Source: Cupriavidus pauculus
GTDB taxonomy: Bacteria; Pseudomonadota; Gammaproteobacteria; Burkholderiales; Burkholderiaceae
Direction of reading: 5' to 3'
Assembly (NCBI RefSeq): GCF_008693385.1
Contig: NZ_CP044065.1
Span: forward strand, 1,364,001-1,428,000
DNA: 64,000 nucleotides
The notes beneath the pieces were generated by a model that was not told the DNA's origin, did no database searches, and saw only the letters and a list, made by a program, of their open reading frames with translations. Shown piece after piece: positions 26,126 to 34,569 of the stretch; position 1 is the stretch's first letter; the number at the start of each line of letters is the position of its first letter. The position numbers were made by a program, and so were the translations under genes.

Positions 26126-26310
26126 TTTGTCCACAAATTTTATGTTTGTGCACAAAAAATCCGACATCGGGGTAGACCCTAGAACCAGCAAGAAACTTTG
26201 CAGGGAGTTTGTGTGCGGGCGAAGGCCTCTATATCCCGTATCCATTCGCACGTTCGCCTATGTTTACGGGAAACCCCTAACATTGCACAAGAATATTTTT
26301 TGTGCATAAT
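26126..26310. promoter_or_regulatory. Cluster of GntR-type palindromes in a divergent promoter
   Basis: TTTGTCCACAAA (26126-26137) and the perfect palindrome TTTGTGCACAAA (26145-26156) are 19 bp apart. TTTGTGCATAAT (26299-26310) and the half-site TTGCACAA (26283-26290) lie nearer the tautomerase gene. The GT-GC-AC core fits the general GntR/FadR-type pattern. The GntR protein at 29124-29858 is the likely binder, controlling both the porin and the catabolic operon. Confidence 0.6.
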
Positions 26311-26334
26311 TTGTCAAGCGCTAAGGAGACAAAC

Positions 26335-26595
26335 ATGCCAATCGTGGCGGTTCAGCATCTTGCAGGAGCATTCACTCGCGAGCAGCAGGTCGAGATCATG
26401 TGCGACATCGTCGACGCGATCGTGCGGCAGGGCGGCGAGGGGATTCGGGCAGCGACCATCGTGACGGTCACCGAGGTCGCGGACGGCCTGTGGTCGAACG
26501 GCGGTCAATGTCTGACGCTTTCCGAGATCGAGCGCCGGCGCGCAGCGCGCGCCGCCAGCGGCGGTGGCGGTGACGCCCCCGCGCAGAGCATCTAG
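26335..26595 (+). CDS. 4-oxalocrotonate tautomerase-family protein
   Basis: An 86-residue tautomerase-superfamily protein. Pro2, exposed after Met removal (MPIVAV), would be the catalytic base. The rest, with TREQQVEIMCDIVDAIV and VTEVADGLWSNGG, fits the 4-OT fold, with a longer Gly/Ala-rich tail than usual. AAGGAGAC precedes the ATG. It heads an operon with a hydrolase, an MDR protein and others, and such tautomerases act on dienol products of meta-cleavage. The substrate is unknown. Confidence 0.78.
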   Translation: MPIVAVQHLAGAFTREQQVEIMCDIVDAIVRQGGEGIRAATIVTVTEVADGLWSNGGQCLTLSEIERRRAARAASGGGGDAPAQSI

Positions 26596-26620
26596 ACCAT
26601 TCCGAATTGGAGACCAAGCG

Positions 26621-27082
26621 ATGTACGCGATTTCAGCCAGCTTCGACGTCAACCCTGCCAGCGAGGCGATTCGTCTGACCCGAGCCCAGATGTGGAAAGG
26701 CCTCGTGCAGAAGGCCGAGTATGCGGTGCCCTTCGTTCCCGCAATGGAAGACTGTGTAGTGCAGGAACGTTTCGACGACGGTTTCATTCGTCAGATCACG
26801 CTGCGCAACATGACCGTGCGCGAGCGCATCACGTTCACGCCGGAAGTGCAGGTGCTGTTCGAGCGCATCGAGTCGGCGGACAACGGCTGGATCACCAACG
26901 TGCTGAGCGATGCCGAGCAAGGTCTCGTGCTGACGTTCACCTTCGCGCTGTGCTTCGACGGCGTGGAGGCCGGCTCGGCGGAAGAGCGCCGCAAGGGTGA
27001 GGAAGTGCGCGAGAGCTATATCGCCGCCGTCGGCGCAACGATCGCCGAGACGCGCCGCCGCGTCGCGGCAGGCGAGATCTGA
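26621..27082 (+). CDS. SRPBCC/AtaL-like protein (DUF1857 type)
   Basis: A 153-residue protein resembling AtaL-like/DUF1857 members of the START/SRPBCC superfamily, which bind hydrophobic ligands or act in polyketide and aromatic pathways. LTRAQMWKGLVQKAEYAVPFVPAMEDC near the N-terminus is the clearest family block. GGAG lies 8 nt before the ATG. It is 25 bp from the tautomerase gene and 19 bp from the FAH gene, so it is in the operon. No catalytic residues can be named. Confidence 0.65.
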   Translation: MYAISASFDVNPASEAIRLTRAQMWKGLVQKAEYAVPFVPAMEDCVVQERFDDGFIRQITLRNMTVRERITFTPEVQVLFERIESADNGWITNVLSDAEQGLVLTFTFALCFDGVEAGSAEERRKGEEVRESYIAAVGATIAETRRRVAAGEI

Positions 27083-27101
27083 GACGCGGAGCCGGAACAA
27101 G

Positions 27102-28046
27102 ATGATCAATCACGCATCCGCCAGCGAGCCCAGCCGTCCGGTCCTCGTTTCATACGAGGGGGGGCGCGGAACGCGGGTCGGCATTCTGGTGCGGCAGCAG
27201 GTCTTCGATCTTGCCGAAGTCAGCGCGACGCCCCGCTATGCGGAGATGTCCGAAGTGCTCGGCGACTGGAGCCTCGTGAAGGACCTGCTGCGACGCTTCG
27301 ACGCCTCGGCCACGAATGGCACCACGCCACTCGCACTGGCCGAAGTGCGCCTGCTCGCGCCGGTCGGCACACCGGGCGCGATCTATGGCGCAGGTGCAAA
27401 CTATGCCGACCATGCCGCGGAAATGGCGCGAGTCAACAATACCGTGATGTCTGGCAAGCGGGGCGAGCGTTCGTGGCATTTCGTGAAGAGCTCCCATTCG
27501 GTGGTCGGCCCCGACGCCGTGGTGAAGCTGCCCGAGGGTGCGTCGTCCGTGGATTGGGAAGTGGAACTGGCGGCGGTCATCGGCAGGCAGGGGAAGAATC
27601 TTTCTCTCGAGGAAGCACTGGACTACGTCGCCGCGTATGCCGTCTCGATCGATCTCTCCGCGCGCGATCTGAGCCGCCGCGTGGACCTGCCCGAAAAGTC
27701 GCCGTTCCGCATGGACTGGCTGTCGCACAAGAGCTTCGACGGCGCGTGTCCCATCGGGCCCTGGCTGGTGCCGGCGGAGTACGTCAAAGACCCGCAGCAG
27801 CTCGACCTCGCGTTGTCGGTCAATGGCGAAACCAAGCAGGACTCCAACACGAACCAGATGATCTTCTCGCTGGCCGAGCAGATCCGTGACCTGTCGGCGC
27901 GCATCACGCTGTGGCCCGGCGACGTCGTCCTGACGGGAACGCCCGCGGGCGTCGGCAGCAGCCATGGTCACTTTCTGCGCAAGGGCGACCGCGTGTCTGC
28001 CAGCGTGGCGGGGCTTGGCGTCCTGGAAGTCAGTATCGAGGCCTGA
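27102..28046 (+). CDS. FAH-family hydrolase
   Basis: A 314-residue FAH-family protein, two-domain form. IYGAGANYADHAAEMA, VDWEVELAAVIGRQG (metal-binding glutamates), YAVSIDLSARDLSRR and PGDVVLTGTPAGVG are the conserved blocks. A flexible N-terminal extension begins MINHASASEPSRP. It would hydrolyse an acylpyruvate-like or 2-hydroxymuconate-type intermediate. Its operon also has a tautomerase and, further on, an extradiol-dioxygenase-like gene, mirroring the FAH/extradiol pair at 13749-15451. Confidence 0.8.
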   Translation: MINHASASEPSRPVLVSYEGGRGTRVGILVRQQVFDLAEVSATPRYAEMSEVLGDWSLVKDLLRRFDASATNGTTPLALAEVRLLAPVGTPGAIYGAGANYADHAAEMARVNNTVMSGKRGERSWHFVKSSHSVVGPDAVVKLPEGASSVDWEVELAAVIGRQGKNLSLEEALDYVAAYAVSIDLSARDLSRRVDLPEKSPFRMDWLSHKSFDGACPIGPWLVPAEYVKDPQQLDLALSVNGETKQDSNTNQMIFSLAEQIRDLSARITLWPGDVVLTGTPAGVGSSHGHFLRKGDRVSASVAGLGVLEVSIEA

Positions 28047-28057
28047 GAGGGGCAGCC

Positions 28058-29080
28058 ATGAGCAAGACGATGAATGCAGTGATGATGCGCGAGTTCGGCG
28101 GTCCGGAAGTGCTCGAACTGGTGAATGTCCCGCGTCCCGTGCCTGGGCCGGACGAAGTCCTGATCCGGGTCCACGCGGTGACGGTCAACCGGACGCTCGA
28201 CCTGGCCGTGCGCGCGGGCCGCTATGGCCGGCCTGTCAAGCTGCCTCATGTGCTGGGGGCCGATCCGGTGGGCGTGATCGAGGACATCGGGCGTGACGTG
28301 ACCGATCGCCAGGCGGGCGATCGCGTTGCCACCATGCCGGTGCTGCGTCCCGCCACCGCGACCACGCCGCCCACACTGCTTGGCGTATCGGTGTGGGGTG
28401 GCTATGCCGAATTCGTCGTCGTGCCGGCAAGCGCCACACAGCGCGTGCCCGAAGCGCTGGACTTTGCCAGCGCCGCGGTGATCGGCCGTCATGCACCGAT
28501 GGCGCTCCACCTGCTTGAGACCAAGGCAAAGGTGCGACCTGGCGAGACGGTGCTGGTCATGGGCGCCAGCGGAGGGCTGGGAATGGCGGGCGTGCAGATC
28601 GCCAAGTCCCTGGGCGCCACGGTCATCGCGGGTGCCGGTAGCATCGAGCGCGTCCAGCGGGCCATGGCGGCTGGCGCCGATTACGGTGTCGACTATCGGG
28701 CCCACGACCTCGTCGCCGAGATCAAGGCCATCACGGAAGGGCGCGGTGTCGACGTGGTGTTCGAGAACATCGCCGATCCGGAACTCTTTCCCAAGGCTTT
28801 CGCGTCGCTGGCGCGCGGTGGCCGGCTTGTCACGGCGGGCTCCCACGGCGGCGGCACGGTGCCGTTGAATGTGACCGAGCTTTACCAGAAGCAGCTCACG
28901 ATCCACGGGTCCACCGGCCTGACCGCCGGCGACCTCGTCAAGTCGCTGGAGCTTGGCGCCACCGGCAAGATCCGGGCGGAGTTCGCACGCTCCATGCCGC
29001 TGGCCGATGCGGCGCTCGCGCACAGGGGCTTGGAGGACGGCGACATTGAAGGGAAAATTGTCCTGTCGCCAGCGCAGTGA
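28058..29080 (+). CDS. MDR-family zinc-free oxidoreductase (quinone reductase-like)
   Basis: A 340-residue medium-chain dehydrogenase/reductase. The N-terminal GroES-like domain has EVLIRVHAVTVNRTLDLAV and HVLGADPVGVIEDIG, and the NADPH-binding domain has VLVMGASGGLGMAGVQIAK. The usual catalytic zinc Cys/His set is absent, so a quinone reductase/crotonyl-CoA-reductase-like ene-reductase is likelier than an alcohol dehydrogenase. GAGAGGGG precedes the ATG, 11 bp after the FAH stop. The substrate in the pathway is unknown. Confidence 0.75.
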   Translation: MSKTMNAVMMREFGGPEVLELVNVPRPVPGPDEVLIRVHAVTVNRTLDLAVRAGRYGRPVKLPHVLGADPVGVIEDIGRDVTDRQAGDRVATMPVLRPATATTPPTLLGVSVWGGYAEFVVVPASATQRVPEALDFASAAVIGRHAPMALHLLETKAKVRPGETVLVMGASGGLGMAGVQIAKSLGATVIAGAGSIERVQRAMAAGADYGVDYRAHDLVAEIKAITEGRGVDVVFENIADPELFPKAFASLARGGRLVTAGSHGGGTVPLNVTELYQKQLTIHGSTGLTAGDLVKSLELGATGKIRAEFARSMPLADAALAHRGLEDGDIEGKIVLSPAQ

Positions 29081-29123
29081 GAAGAGGGTGCGCCGGCAAG
29101 CCCATCCATAGGTCGAAGACATC

Positions 29124-29858
29124 ATGAAAATCGAAGAGCTAGTTCCCGCCCAGTCAGCCCGATCGGTACCGTCCACCGCGAAAGGCCGGCCGCTATCGGA
29201 ACAGGCGTTCATCACGCTGCGTCGCCGTATCCTGCGCGGAGAAATCCCGCCGGGAACCAAGCTGCGCATCGAAGTCCTGCAACAGGAACACTCGCTGTCG
29301 AGTAGCCCGTTGCGTGAGGCGCTGAACCGGCTGGTGGCCGAAGGGCTCGTGACGAACGACGACAACAAGGGCTTTCGCGCGGCGGCCATGTCGCCCGCGG
29401 ATCTGAACGACATCACCAACTTCCGGCTGCTGGTGGAGCCCGCCGCGCTGGCGCAGTCCATCGCGAGCGGCGACGTCGCTTGGGAAGGGCGCATCGTCGC
29501 GGAGTTTCACCAGCTGGAGCGCTTGCGGGCACGGGCATTGGCCAGCGGTCAGGGCCCCGACGAGGAATGGACCGAGCGGCACAAGATGTTTCATATGGCG
29601 CTGCTCTCGGCAGCGGATTCGCCACGGCTGCTGGCGACGTGTTCGAGCCTTTTCGACCAGTCGGAACGGTATCGGCGATTCTCCGTGATGAATCGCAAGG
29701 AACCCCGCAACATCGACGACGAGCACCGCCGCATGATGGACGCGGCGCTCGACCGGAAAACAGAACTGGCCTGCGCAATCCTGCGCGACCATATCAATCA
29801 GACCGCGCGCAACGTGGTGATGATTGCGACGGCCGAACAAGGCCGCACGGAAGCCTAG
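29124..29858 (+). CDS. GntR-family regulator with FCD (FadR C-terminal) domain
   Basis: A 244-residue regulator. The N-terminal GntR winged helix covers residues about 25-95 (SEQAFITLRRRILRGEIPPG, SSSPLREALNRLVAEGLV). The C-terminal all-helical FCD domain (ITNFRLLVEPAALAQS) binds small carboxylates, often with a metal. It sits inside the catabolic operon. The TTTGTGCACAAA palindromes at 26126-26310 fit a GntR site, making this the likely repressor of porin and operon. The effector is unknown. Confidence 0.83.
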   Translation: MKIEELVPAQSARSVPSTAKGRPLSEQAFITLRRRILRGEIPPGTKLRIEVLQQEHSLSSSPLREALNRLVAEGLVTNDDNKGFRAAAMSPADLNDITNFRLLVEPAALAQSIASGDVAWEGRIVAEFHQLERLRARALASGQGPDEEWTERHKMFHMALLSAADSPRLLATCSSLFDQSERYRRFSVMNRKEPRNIDDEHRRMMDAALDRKTELACAILRDHINQTARNVVMIATAEQGRTEA

Positions 29859-29906
29859 CGGCAGCACTCGACGCGCCGACGGCTTCCACATCAGGAGGAA
29901 GACGCT

Positions 29907-31298
29907 ATGCCTATGAACGAAAGTTCACAGTTGGCCCAACTCGCGCCCGCGCGCGACATTGGTGCCGTTTCCGCCTCGCCACGGGCCGTGGAGGAGCCGG
30001 GCCGGCCCGCGCTGTTTCGGGCCTACATGACGCTTTCCATCCTCATCCTCGCCTACATCATTTCGCTCGTCGACCGGCAGGTGATGGCGCTGATGGTGGG
30101 GCCGATCAAGCAATCGCTGCAGATCGACGACGTGCAGATCGGCTTGCTCCAGGGCTTCTCGTTCGCGCTGTTCTACTGCATTCTGGGATTGCCGCTTGGA
30201 CGCGTGGCTGACAAGAGCAGCCGGCGCGTGTTGATCGCGGCGGGCATGGCGTTCTGGAGCGCGGCCACGGTCGCGTGCGCGTTCGCCGAGACCTTCGGTG
30301 AACTGTTCCTGGCGCGTATGTGTGTCGGGATCGGCGAAGCCGCGCTCGCCCCCGCCGCGTACTCGCTGCTCGCCGATCTGTTCCCGGGCAAGCGCCTGGT
30401 GCGGGCCAATGCGTTGTTCTCGATGGGGGCCATGCTGGGTGGCAGCCTCGCGCTGCTGGTAGGCGGCACCGCGCTCGACTACGCTTCAAAGTTCGCCGGG
30501 CATGCGCTGGGCGGACAGTTCAGTGCGTGGCAGCTGGTGTTCATTGCGGTTGGGCTCCCGGGGATCCTGCTGACCGTCGTGTTGCTCGCTGCCGTGCGTG
30601 AACCGAAACGGCTCGACGACAGTCCACTGCCGACCGTGCGCGAGGCGTACGGACAGATCTGGGCGCTGCGCCGCCATCTGACGCCGCTCTATACCTGCGC
30701 CGCGCTGCTGTCGATCGTGATGTTCGCCAATCTCGGCTGGCTGCCGAGCCACTTCATCCGCACCTATCACATGACGCCGAGCGCGACGGGGCAGGGGCTT
30801 GGCATCGCGCTCGTGCTTGGTTCGGTGGCGGGCACATTCCTTGGACCGACGCTGACCAACTGGCTGCTGCGCAAGGGATATGCGGACGCGCATATGCGCA
30901 CCGTGCTCATCGCCTCCGTGCTGATCCTCGTGCCGCTGTTCGGGCCCATGCTCGAGACGCCGCGCGGGGCACTGGTAGCCGCGTTCTTCTATTTCCTGGT
31001 GCAGAACTCCTACTTCGGTGCCATCACCGCTTCGGCGCAGATGGTGACGCCGAATCGTGTGCGGGCCATCAACTCGGGCATCCTGTTCCTGCTGATGAAT
31101 CTGATCGGACTGGGCGGTGCCTCCGTCGTGGTCGCGTGGGTATCGGTGCATGTCTTCGGCGGACAGGCCAACGCCATCGGACACGCGATCATCCTCGTCT
31201 GCACGCTGGCTTCGCTGGCGTCCGCGATCGTTGCCGCGGCGACGCTGAAGCGCTATCGCGCCGCGCCGCTGACGGTCGTGCAGGGAGCAAGCCGATGA
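29907..31298 (+). CDS. MFS transporter (Spns-like)
   Basis: A 463-residue MFS transporter with about 12 membrane segments. The N-terminal 40 residues are polar, then AYIISLVDRQVMALMVGPIK and GVADKSSRR-like LGRVADKSSRRVLI appear. The segment-1 DRQ motif and overall style resemble Spinster-like bacterial MFS proteins. AGGAGGAAG gives a strong ribosome-binding site. Its stop overlaps the SDR start (ATGA), so the two are translationally coupled. Uptake of the pathway's aromatic substrate is plausible but not shown. Confidence 0.78.
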   Translation: MPMNESSQLAQLAPARDIGAVSASPRAVEEPGRPALFRAYMTLSILILAYIISLVDRQVMALMVGPIKQSLQIDDVQIGLLQGFSFALFYCILGLPLGRVADKSSRRVLIAAGMAFWSAATVACAFAETFGELFLARMCVGIGEAALAPAAYSLLADLFPGKRLVRANALFSMGAMLGGSLALLVGGTALDYASKFAGHALGGQFSAWQLVFIAVGLPGILLTVVLLAAVREPKRLDDSPLPTVREAYGQIWALRRHLTPLYTCAALLSIVMFANLGWLPSHFIRTYHMTPSATGQGLGIALVLGSVAGTFLGPTLTNWLLRKGYADAHMRTVLIASVLILVPLFGPMLETPRGALVAAFFYFLVQNSYFGAITASAQMVTPNRVRAINSGILFLLMNLIGLGGASVVVAWVSVHVFGGQANAIGHAIILVCTLASLASAIVAAATLKRYRAAPLTVVQGASR

Positions 31299-32107
31299 CA
31301 TCCACGGCAGAATCCACGCTCGCGGACATTTCCTACGAGCGTCTGGCACCGCCGGCGCGGTTCCGGCTGGTGGTCGTCGGCAGCCACGGCGGCATCGGTT
31401 CCGAACTGTGCCGCGCAGCCGAAGCGATCGGTGTGCACGTCTACGGTGTCGATACCGAGCGGGCGATCGCGGCCAGGCCCGATCACCTCGCCGGCTATTG
31501 CTCGGCAATCGACGTGCGCAGCGATACATCGGTGGAAGACGCATTTGCGCGGATCGGGCGCGAGTGGGACGGTATCGATGGCATCGCCTATGTGACGGGC
31601 GTCGGCGAGCGGCCGATGCCGGCCCTCGATCACGCGCCCGCGCAGTGGGATCTCACGATGGATGTGAATCTGCGTGGGGCGTTTCTCGTCGCGCGATGCG
31701 CGCGTCCGCTACTGAAAGACCATGCCTCCGTCGTGTTCGTGGCGTCGGGTCTCGGGGTCTCGCCAGAACCCGGCTTTGCCGCCTATAGCGCGTCGAAAGC
31801 GGGACTGATCTCGTTTGCACGCACGCTCGCGAAAGAGTGGGCGCCGATACGCGTGAACTGCGTGGCCCCGGGACTGGTCAACACGGCGTTCCTCGCGGGC
31901 GGTACCGGCAACGATGCGCCCAGCGAAGTCGACCTCCAGCAGTGGTTCGGCGCGGAGCGCGCGCGCGGCATCCTCGACGCGATTCCGATGCGGCGTATCG
32001 CGGTGCCGGCCGATGTCGTCGCGCCGCTGCTGTTCCTGCTCGGCTCCGGATCCCGTTTCATCACGGGGCAGACGCTGCATGTCAACGGCGGCAAGCTCTC
32101 CCAGTAA
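31295..32107 (+). CDS. Short-chain dehydrogenase/reductase
   Basis: A 270-residue SDR. The cofactor site reads VVVGSHGGIGSEL rather than the standard TGxxxGIG, and the active site is Ser (VASGLG) with Tyr-x3-Lys in YSASKAGL. GQTLHVNGGK closes the fold. Start ATG 31295 overlaps the MFS stop, with AGGGAG about 9 nt upstream. It lies between the transporter and the extradiol-dioxygenase-like gene. It could form a catechol-type diol from a dihydrodiol or oxidise an alcohol. The substrate is unknown. Confidence 0.78.
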   Translation: MTSTAESTLADISYERLAPPARFRLVVVGSHGGIGSELCRAAEAIGVHVYGVDTERAIAARPDHLAGYCSAIDVRSDTSVEDAFARIGREWDGIDGIAYVTGVGERPMPALDHAPAQWDLTMDVNLRGAFLVARCARPLLKDHASVVFVASGLGVSPEPGFAAYSASKAGLISFARTLAKEWAPIRVNCVAPGLVNTAFLAGGTGNDAPSEVDLQQWFGAERARGILDAIPMRRIAVPADVVAPLLFLLGSGSRFITGQTLHVNGGKLSQ

Positions 32108-32131
32108 TCTTTATCAGCTACAGGCATCGGC

Positions 32132-33073
32132 ATGAGCATCATCAAGTGTAATGAGCTGCTGTACATTCGCCGCAGCGTTCCCGACGTCTCGAAAATCGAG
32201 GCGTTCCTCGTGGACTTCGGATTGATTCCGGCGGCTCGCCAGGGTTCGAGCGTCTATCTGCGCGGCACGGACCCCGTCCATCACTGCTACATCCTCGAGG
32301 AAGGGCCCGCGCGACTGCTGGGGTTTGCCTTCGCGGCGAAGAGCGAGGCCGATCTCCATACGCTGGCCAAGGCGACCGGTTGTGCCGTCGAGGCCATCGA
32401 CGAGCCCGGTGGCGGCCAGCGCGTGCGTCTGCAAGAGCCCAATGGCTATGCGGTGGACATCGTGTTCGGCATGGCGACACCGGCAGCCATCGCGGTAGCG
32501 CGTCAGCCCGTCAACACCGGCAGCGAGCCGCTCCGGCGCAGGGAGCTGCTGCGCTTGCCGCGGGGCAAGGCCACGCCGTTGAAGCGCATTGCGCACGTCG
32601 TGCTGGGCACGCCGAGGGTCGCCGAGACCGCGGCCTGGTTCCGCGACACCCTTGGCATGCTACCGTCCGACGAAGTGTTCCGCGCCACCGGCGAGGCGCA
32701 GATTGCGTCGTTCCTGCGTGTGGACAAGGGAGACGAATATGTAGACCACCACGCGTTTCTGCCCATGCGCTCGGACGACGTCGGCCTGCAGCACGTCTCG
32801 TTCGAATCGCAGGATATCGACGCGGTGATGGCGGACCACCACTTCCTGCAGTCGCTCGGCTACGAACATCTATGGGGGATTGGCCGCCATCTGCTGGGCA
32901 GCCAGTTGTTCGACTACTGGAACGATCCGCTGGGGTATGCGCACGAGCACTGGGCGGACTCGGACCGGCTGTCGGCGAGCGCGCCGACCGGCGTCTGGGA
33001 AGCGAAGGAGGGGATGGTGACGCAATGGGGCGAACCCGCGACCGAACGGTTCCGCCATAACGTCAAGCCCTAA
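32132..33073 (+). CDS. Two-domain VOC protein, type I extradiol dioxygenase-like
   Basis: A 313-residue protein with two VOC modules. In the C-terminal module, RIAHVVLGT (His), GLQHVSFESQD (His) and YAHEHWAD (Glu) suggest the 2-His-1-Glu iron site of type I extradiol dioxygenases, and GRHLLGSQ resembles the conserved second-sphere region. It is the last gene of the operon that begins at 26335, 24 bp after the SDR gene. It is paralogous in design to 14612-15451 but diverged. It would cleave a catechol-like intermediate; the identity is unknown. Confidence 0.72.
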   Translation: MSIIKCNELLYIRRSVPDVSKIEAFLVDFGLIPAARQGSSVYLRGTDPVHHCYILEEGPARLLGFAFAAKSEADLHTLAKATGCAVEAIDEPGGGQRVRLQEPNGYAVDIVFGMATPAAIAVARQPVNTGSEPLRRRELLRLPRGKATPLKRIAHVVLGTPRVAETAAWFRDTLGMLPSDEVFRATGEAQIASFLRVDKGDEYVDHHAFLPMRSDDVGLQHVSFESQDIDAVMADHHFLQSLGYEHLWGIGRHLLGSQLFDYWNDPLGYAHEHWADSDRLSASAPTGVWEAKEGMVTQWGEPATERFRHNVKP

Positions 33074-33084
33074 CCGGGTATCGT

Positions 33085-33957
33085 CTACGCCAGCCGTTCC
33101 CGCAGAAAGTCGATGAAACGCTGAGTTTTCGCGGGAAGCAGGCGTGTCTCGGTGATCGCGTACACCGTCTGTGGCAGCCCGTGCCAATCCGGCAGAATTC
33201 TCCGCAGCTTGCCGCTTGCGACCTCGTCCGCCATCACGCCCTTCGACGTCATCGCGATGCCCAGGTCCAGTGTCGCGAAGCGCCGCAGCAAGCCGACATT
33301 GTTGAGCGTGAACCGGCCGCCCACGGGCACGGTGATGCTGTTTCCGCCGTCGGTGAGCGTCCAGGTGGAAGCCCGTAACATCGTGAGGCATTGATGGGAG
33401 CTGAGGTCTTCGGGCCTGGTCGGCTCCCCATGCTTCTTCAGGTAGTCTGGCGAGGCGAACAGTTCGGGGATCAGCGTCGTGATGGGGCGTGCAATCAGTT
33501 GCGAGTCGCCGGACTCGCCCATGCGGATTGCCACATCGAAAGGGTCGCTGACCATATCCACCCGACGCGGCGTCAAGTCGAAGTCGAACGAAATGGCGGG
33601 ATAAAGCCGCGAGAACTCCGCGATCAGCGGTGCCAGATAGGTCTGGGAGAAGTCCACCGACATGGAGGCGCGCAGCAGGCCACTGGGCTGCGCCAGCATC
33701 TCGCCCAGATGTTCGTGGGCCAGTCGCGCTTCGTCGACGATGCGCTTGCAGCGCGCAAAGTAGATCTGACCCGCTTCGGTGAGTTCCAGCTTGCGCGTGG
33801 TGCGGTGGAGCAGGCGCAGGCCAATGGCTTTCTCGAGGATGGTGATCCGGCGCGATAGCGTCGAATTGGGCATCCGTACCGTCTCTGCAGCTTTCCGAAA
33901 TCCCTTGGCTTTGACGACCTCCACGAAGAGAGCCATGTCGTTTAGGTAGTCATCCAT
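33085..33957 (-). CDS. LysR-family regulator (CrgA-like)
   Basis: A 290-residue LysR regulator. The helix-turn-helix includes GFRKAAETVRMPNSTLSRRITILE, and PFDVAIRMGESGDSQLIAR lies in the effector domain, as in CrgA-type members. It converges on the extradiol-dioxygenase gene with 11 bp between, and diverges from the small DNA-binding-like gene at 34039. Its target is not evident: unlike most LysR genes here, no catabolic operon diverges directly from it. Confidence 0.8.
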   Translation of the reverse strand: MDDYLNDMALFVEVVKAKGFRKAAETVRMPNSTLSRRITILEKAIGLRLLHRTTRKLELTEAGQIYFARCKRIVDEARLAHEHLGEMLAQPSGLLRASMSVDFSQTYLAPLIAEFSRLYPAISFDFDLTPRRVDMVSDPFDVAIRMGESGDSQLIARPITTLIPELFASPDYLKKHGEPTRPEDLSSHQCLTMLRASTWTLTDGGNSITVPVGGRFTLNNVGLLRRFATLDLGIAMTSKGVMADEVASGKLRRILPDWHGLPQTVYAITETRLLPAKTQRFIDFLRERLA

Positions 33958-34038
33958 GTGATTGCTTCATTGTTGGATCAATACTTTCCAAAATACCATA
34001 TTTATCCGCGTTGAAAAGGCGATGATCATCGCTGCATC

Positions 34039-34329
34039 ATGGCAAAAACCAACGCAGAACGGCAACGCATCTACCGGTCGAAAAGAACCGGCACGGGAGG
34101 GCGGCACGAGCGCATCAACTGCTACGTTTCGATCTCGACGAAGCGAAACGTGGAGCGGCTTGCGTGTTACTACCATCTCACGCTTGCCGAGACGCTGGAG
34201 AAGATCATCAACGAGCGCGCGGCGACGCTGCTCGAACGGCTCAGCGAGGAAGAGCGTGAAATGTTTTTCGAGGAGCGGGCGGGTGCGCAACATACACCAG
34301 AACCGGAAGACATCAGTTCGGGGGCGTGA
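34039..34329 (+). CDS. Small putative DNA-binding protein (ribbon-helix-helix-like)
   Basis: A 96-residue basic protein. MAKTNAERQRIYRSKR, then a strand-like INCYVSISTKRNVERLACYY and a helical LAETLEKIINERAATLLERL, resemble small RHH-type proteins common on plasmids and genomic islands. An acidic tail follows. No partner toxin or replication gene is adjacent, so it is an orphan. The 15-bp palindrome repeat follows its stop by 6 bp. Its function is unknown, and the RHH call is a pattern-based inference. Confidence 0.5.
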   Translation: MAKTNAERQRIYRSKRTGTGGRHERINCYVSISTKRNVERLACYYHLTLAETLEKIINERAATLLERLSEEEREMFFEERAGAQHTPEPEDISSGA

Positions 34330-34335
34330 GAGTAC

Positions 34336-34350
34336 CGTTACTGCGTAACG
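34336..34350. repeat. 15-bp palindromic repeat, copy 3
   Basis: CGTTACTGCGTAACG, here extended by one more C-G pair on each side (34335-34351), identical to 9010-9024. It lies just after the small DNA-binding-like gene, in the 240-bp gap to the convergent DUF1348 gene. The rest of that gap is AT-richer than its surroundings and shows no gene. Confidence 0.6.
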
Positions 34351-34569
34351 GCATCCGGGCGACAAGTGATTGCATCGAGTTGGATCGTCTTTCGATATTT
34401 TTTTAAAAGATTGTTATATCTCGATCGTCTCTCTCGGACAGCAATTCGCGTAACGTGCCCGCCATGCGAGGCGTTGCGGAAGCAGGCATCAAAAAGGAGC
34501 GATGTCCGACTGCTCGTCGGGAGGGGGTACGCCGATCCGGACATCGCCAAAGCTCACGACGGTGTGACG

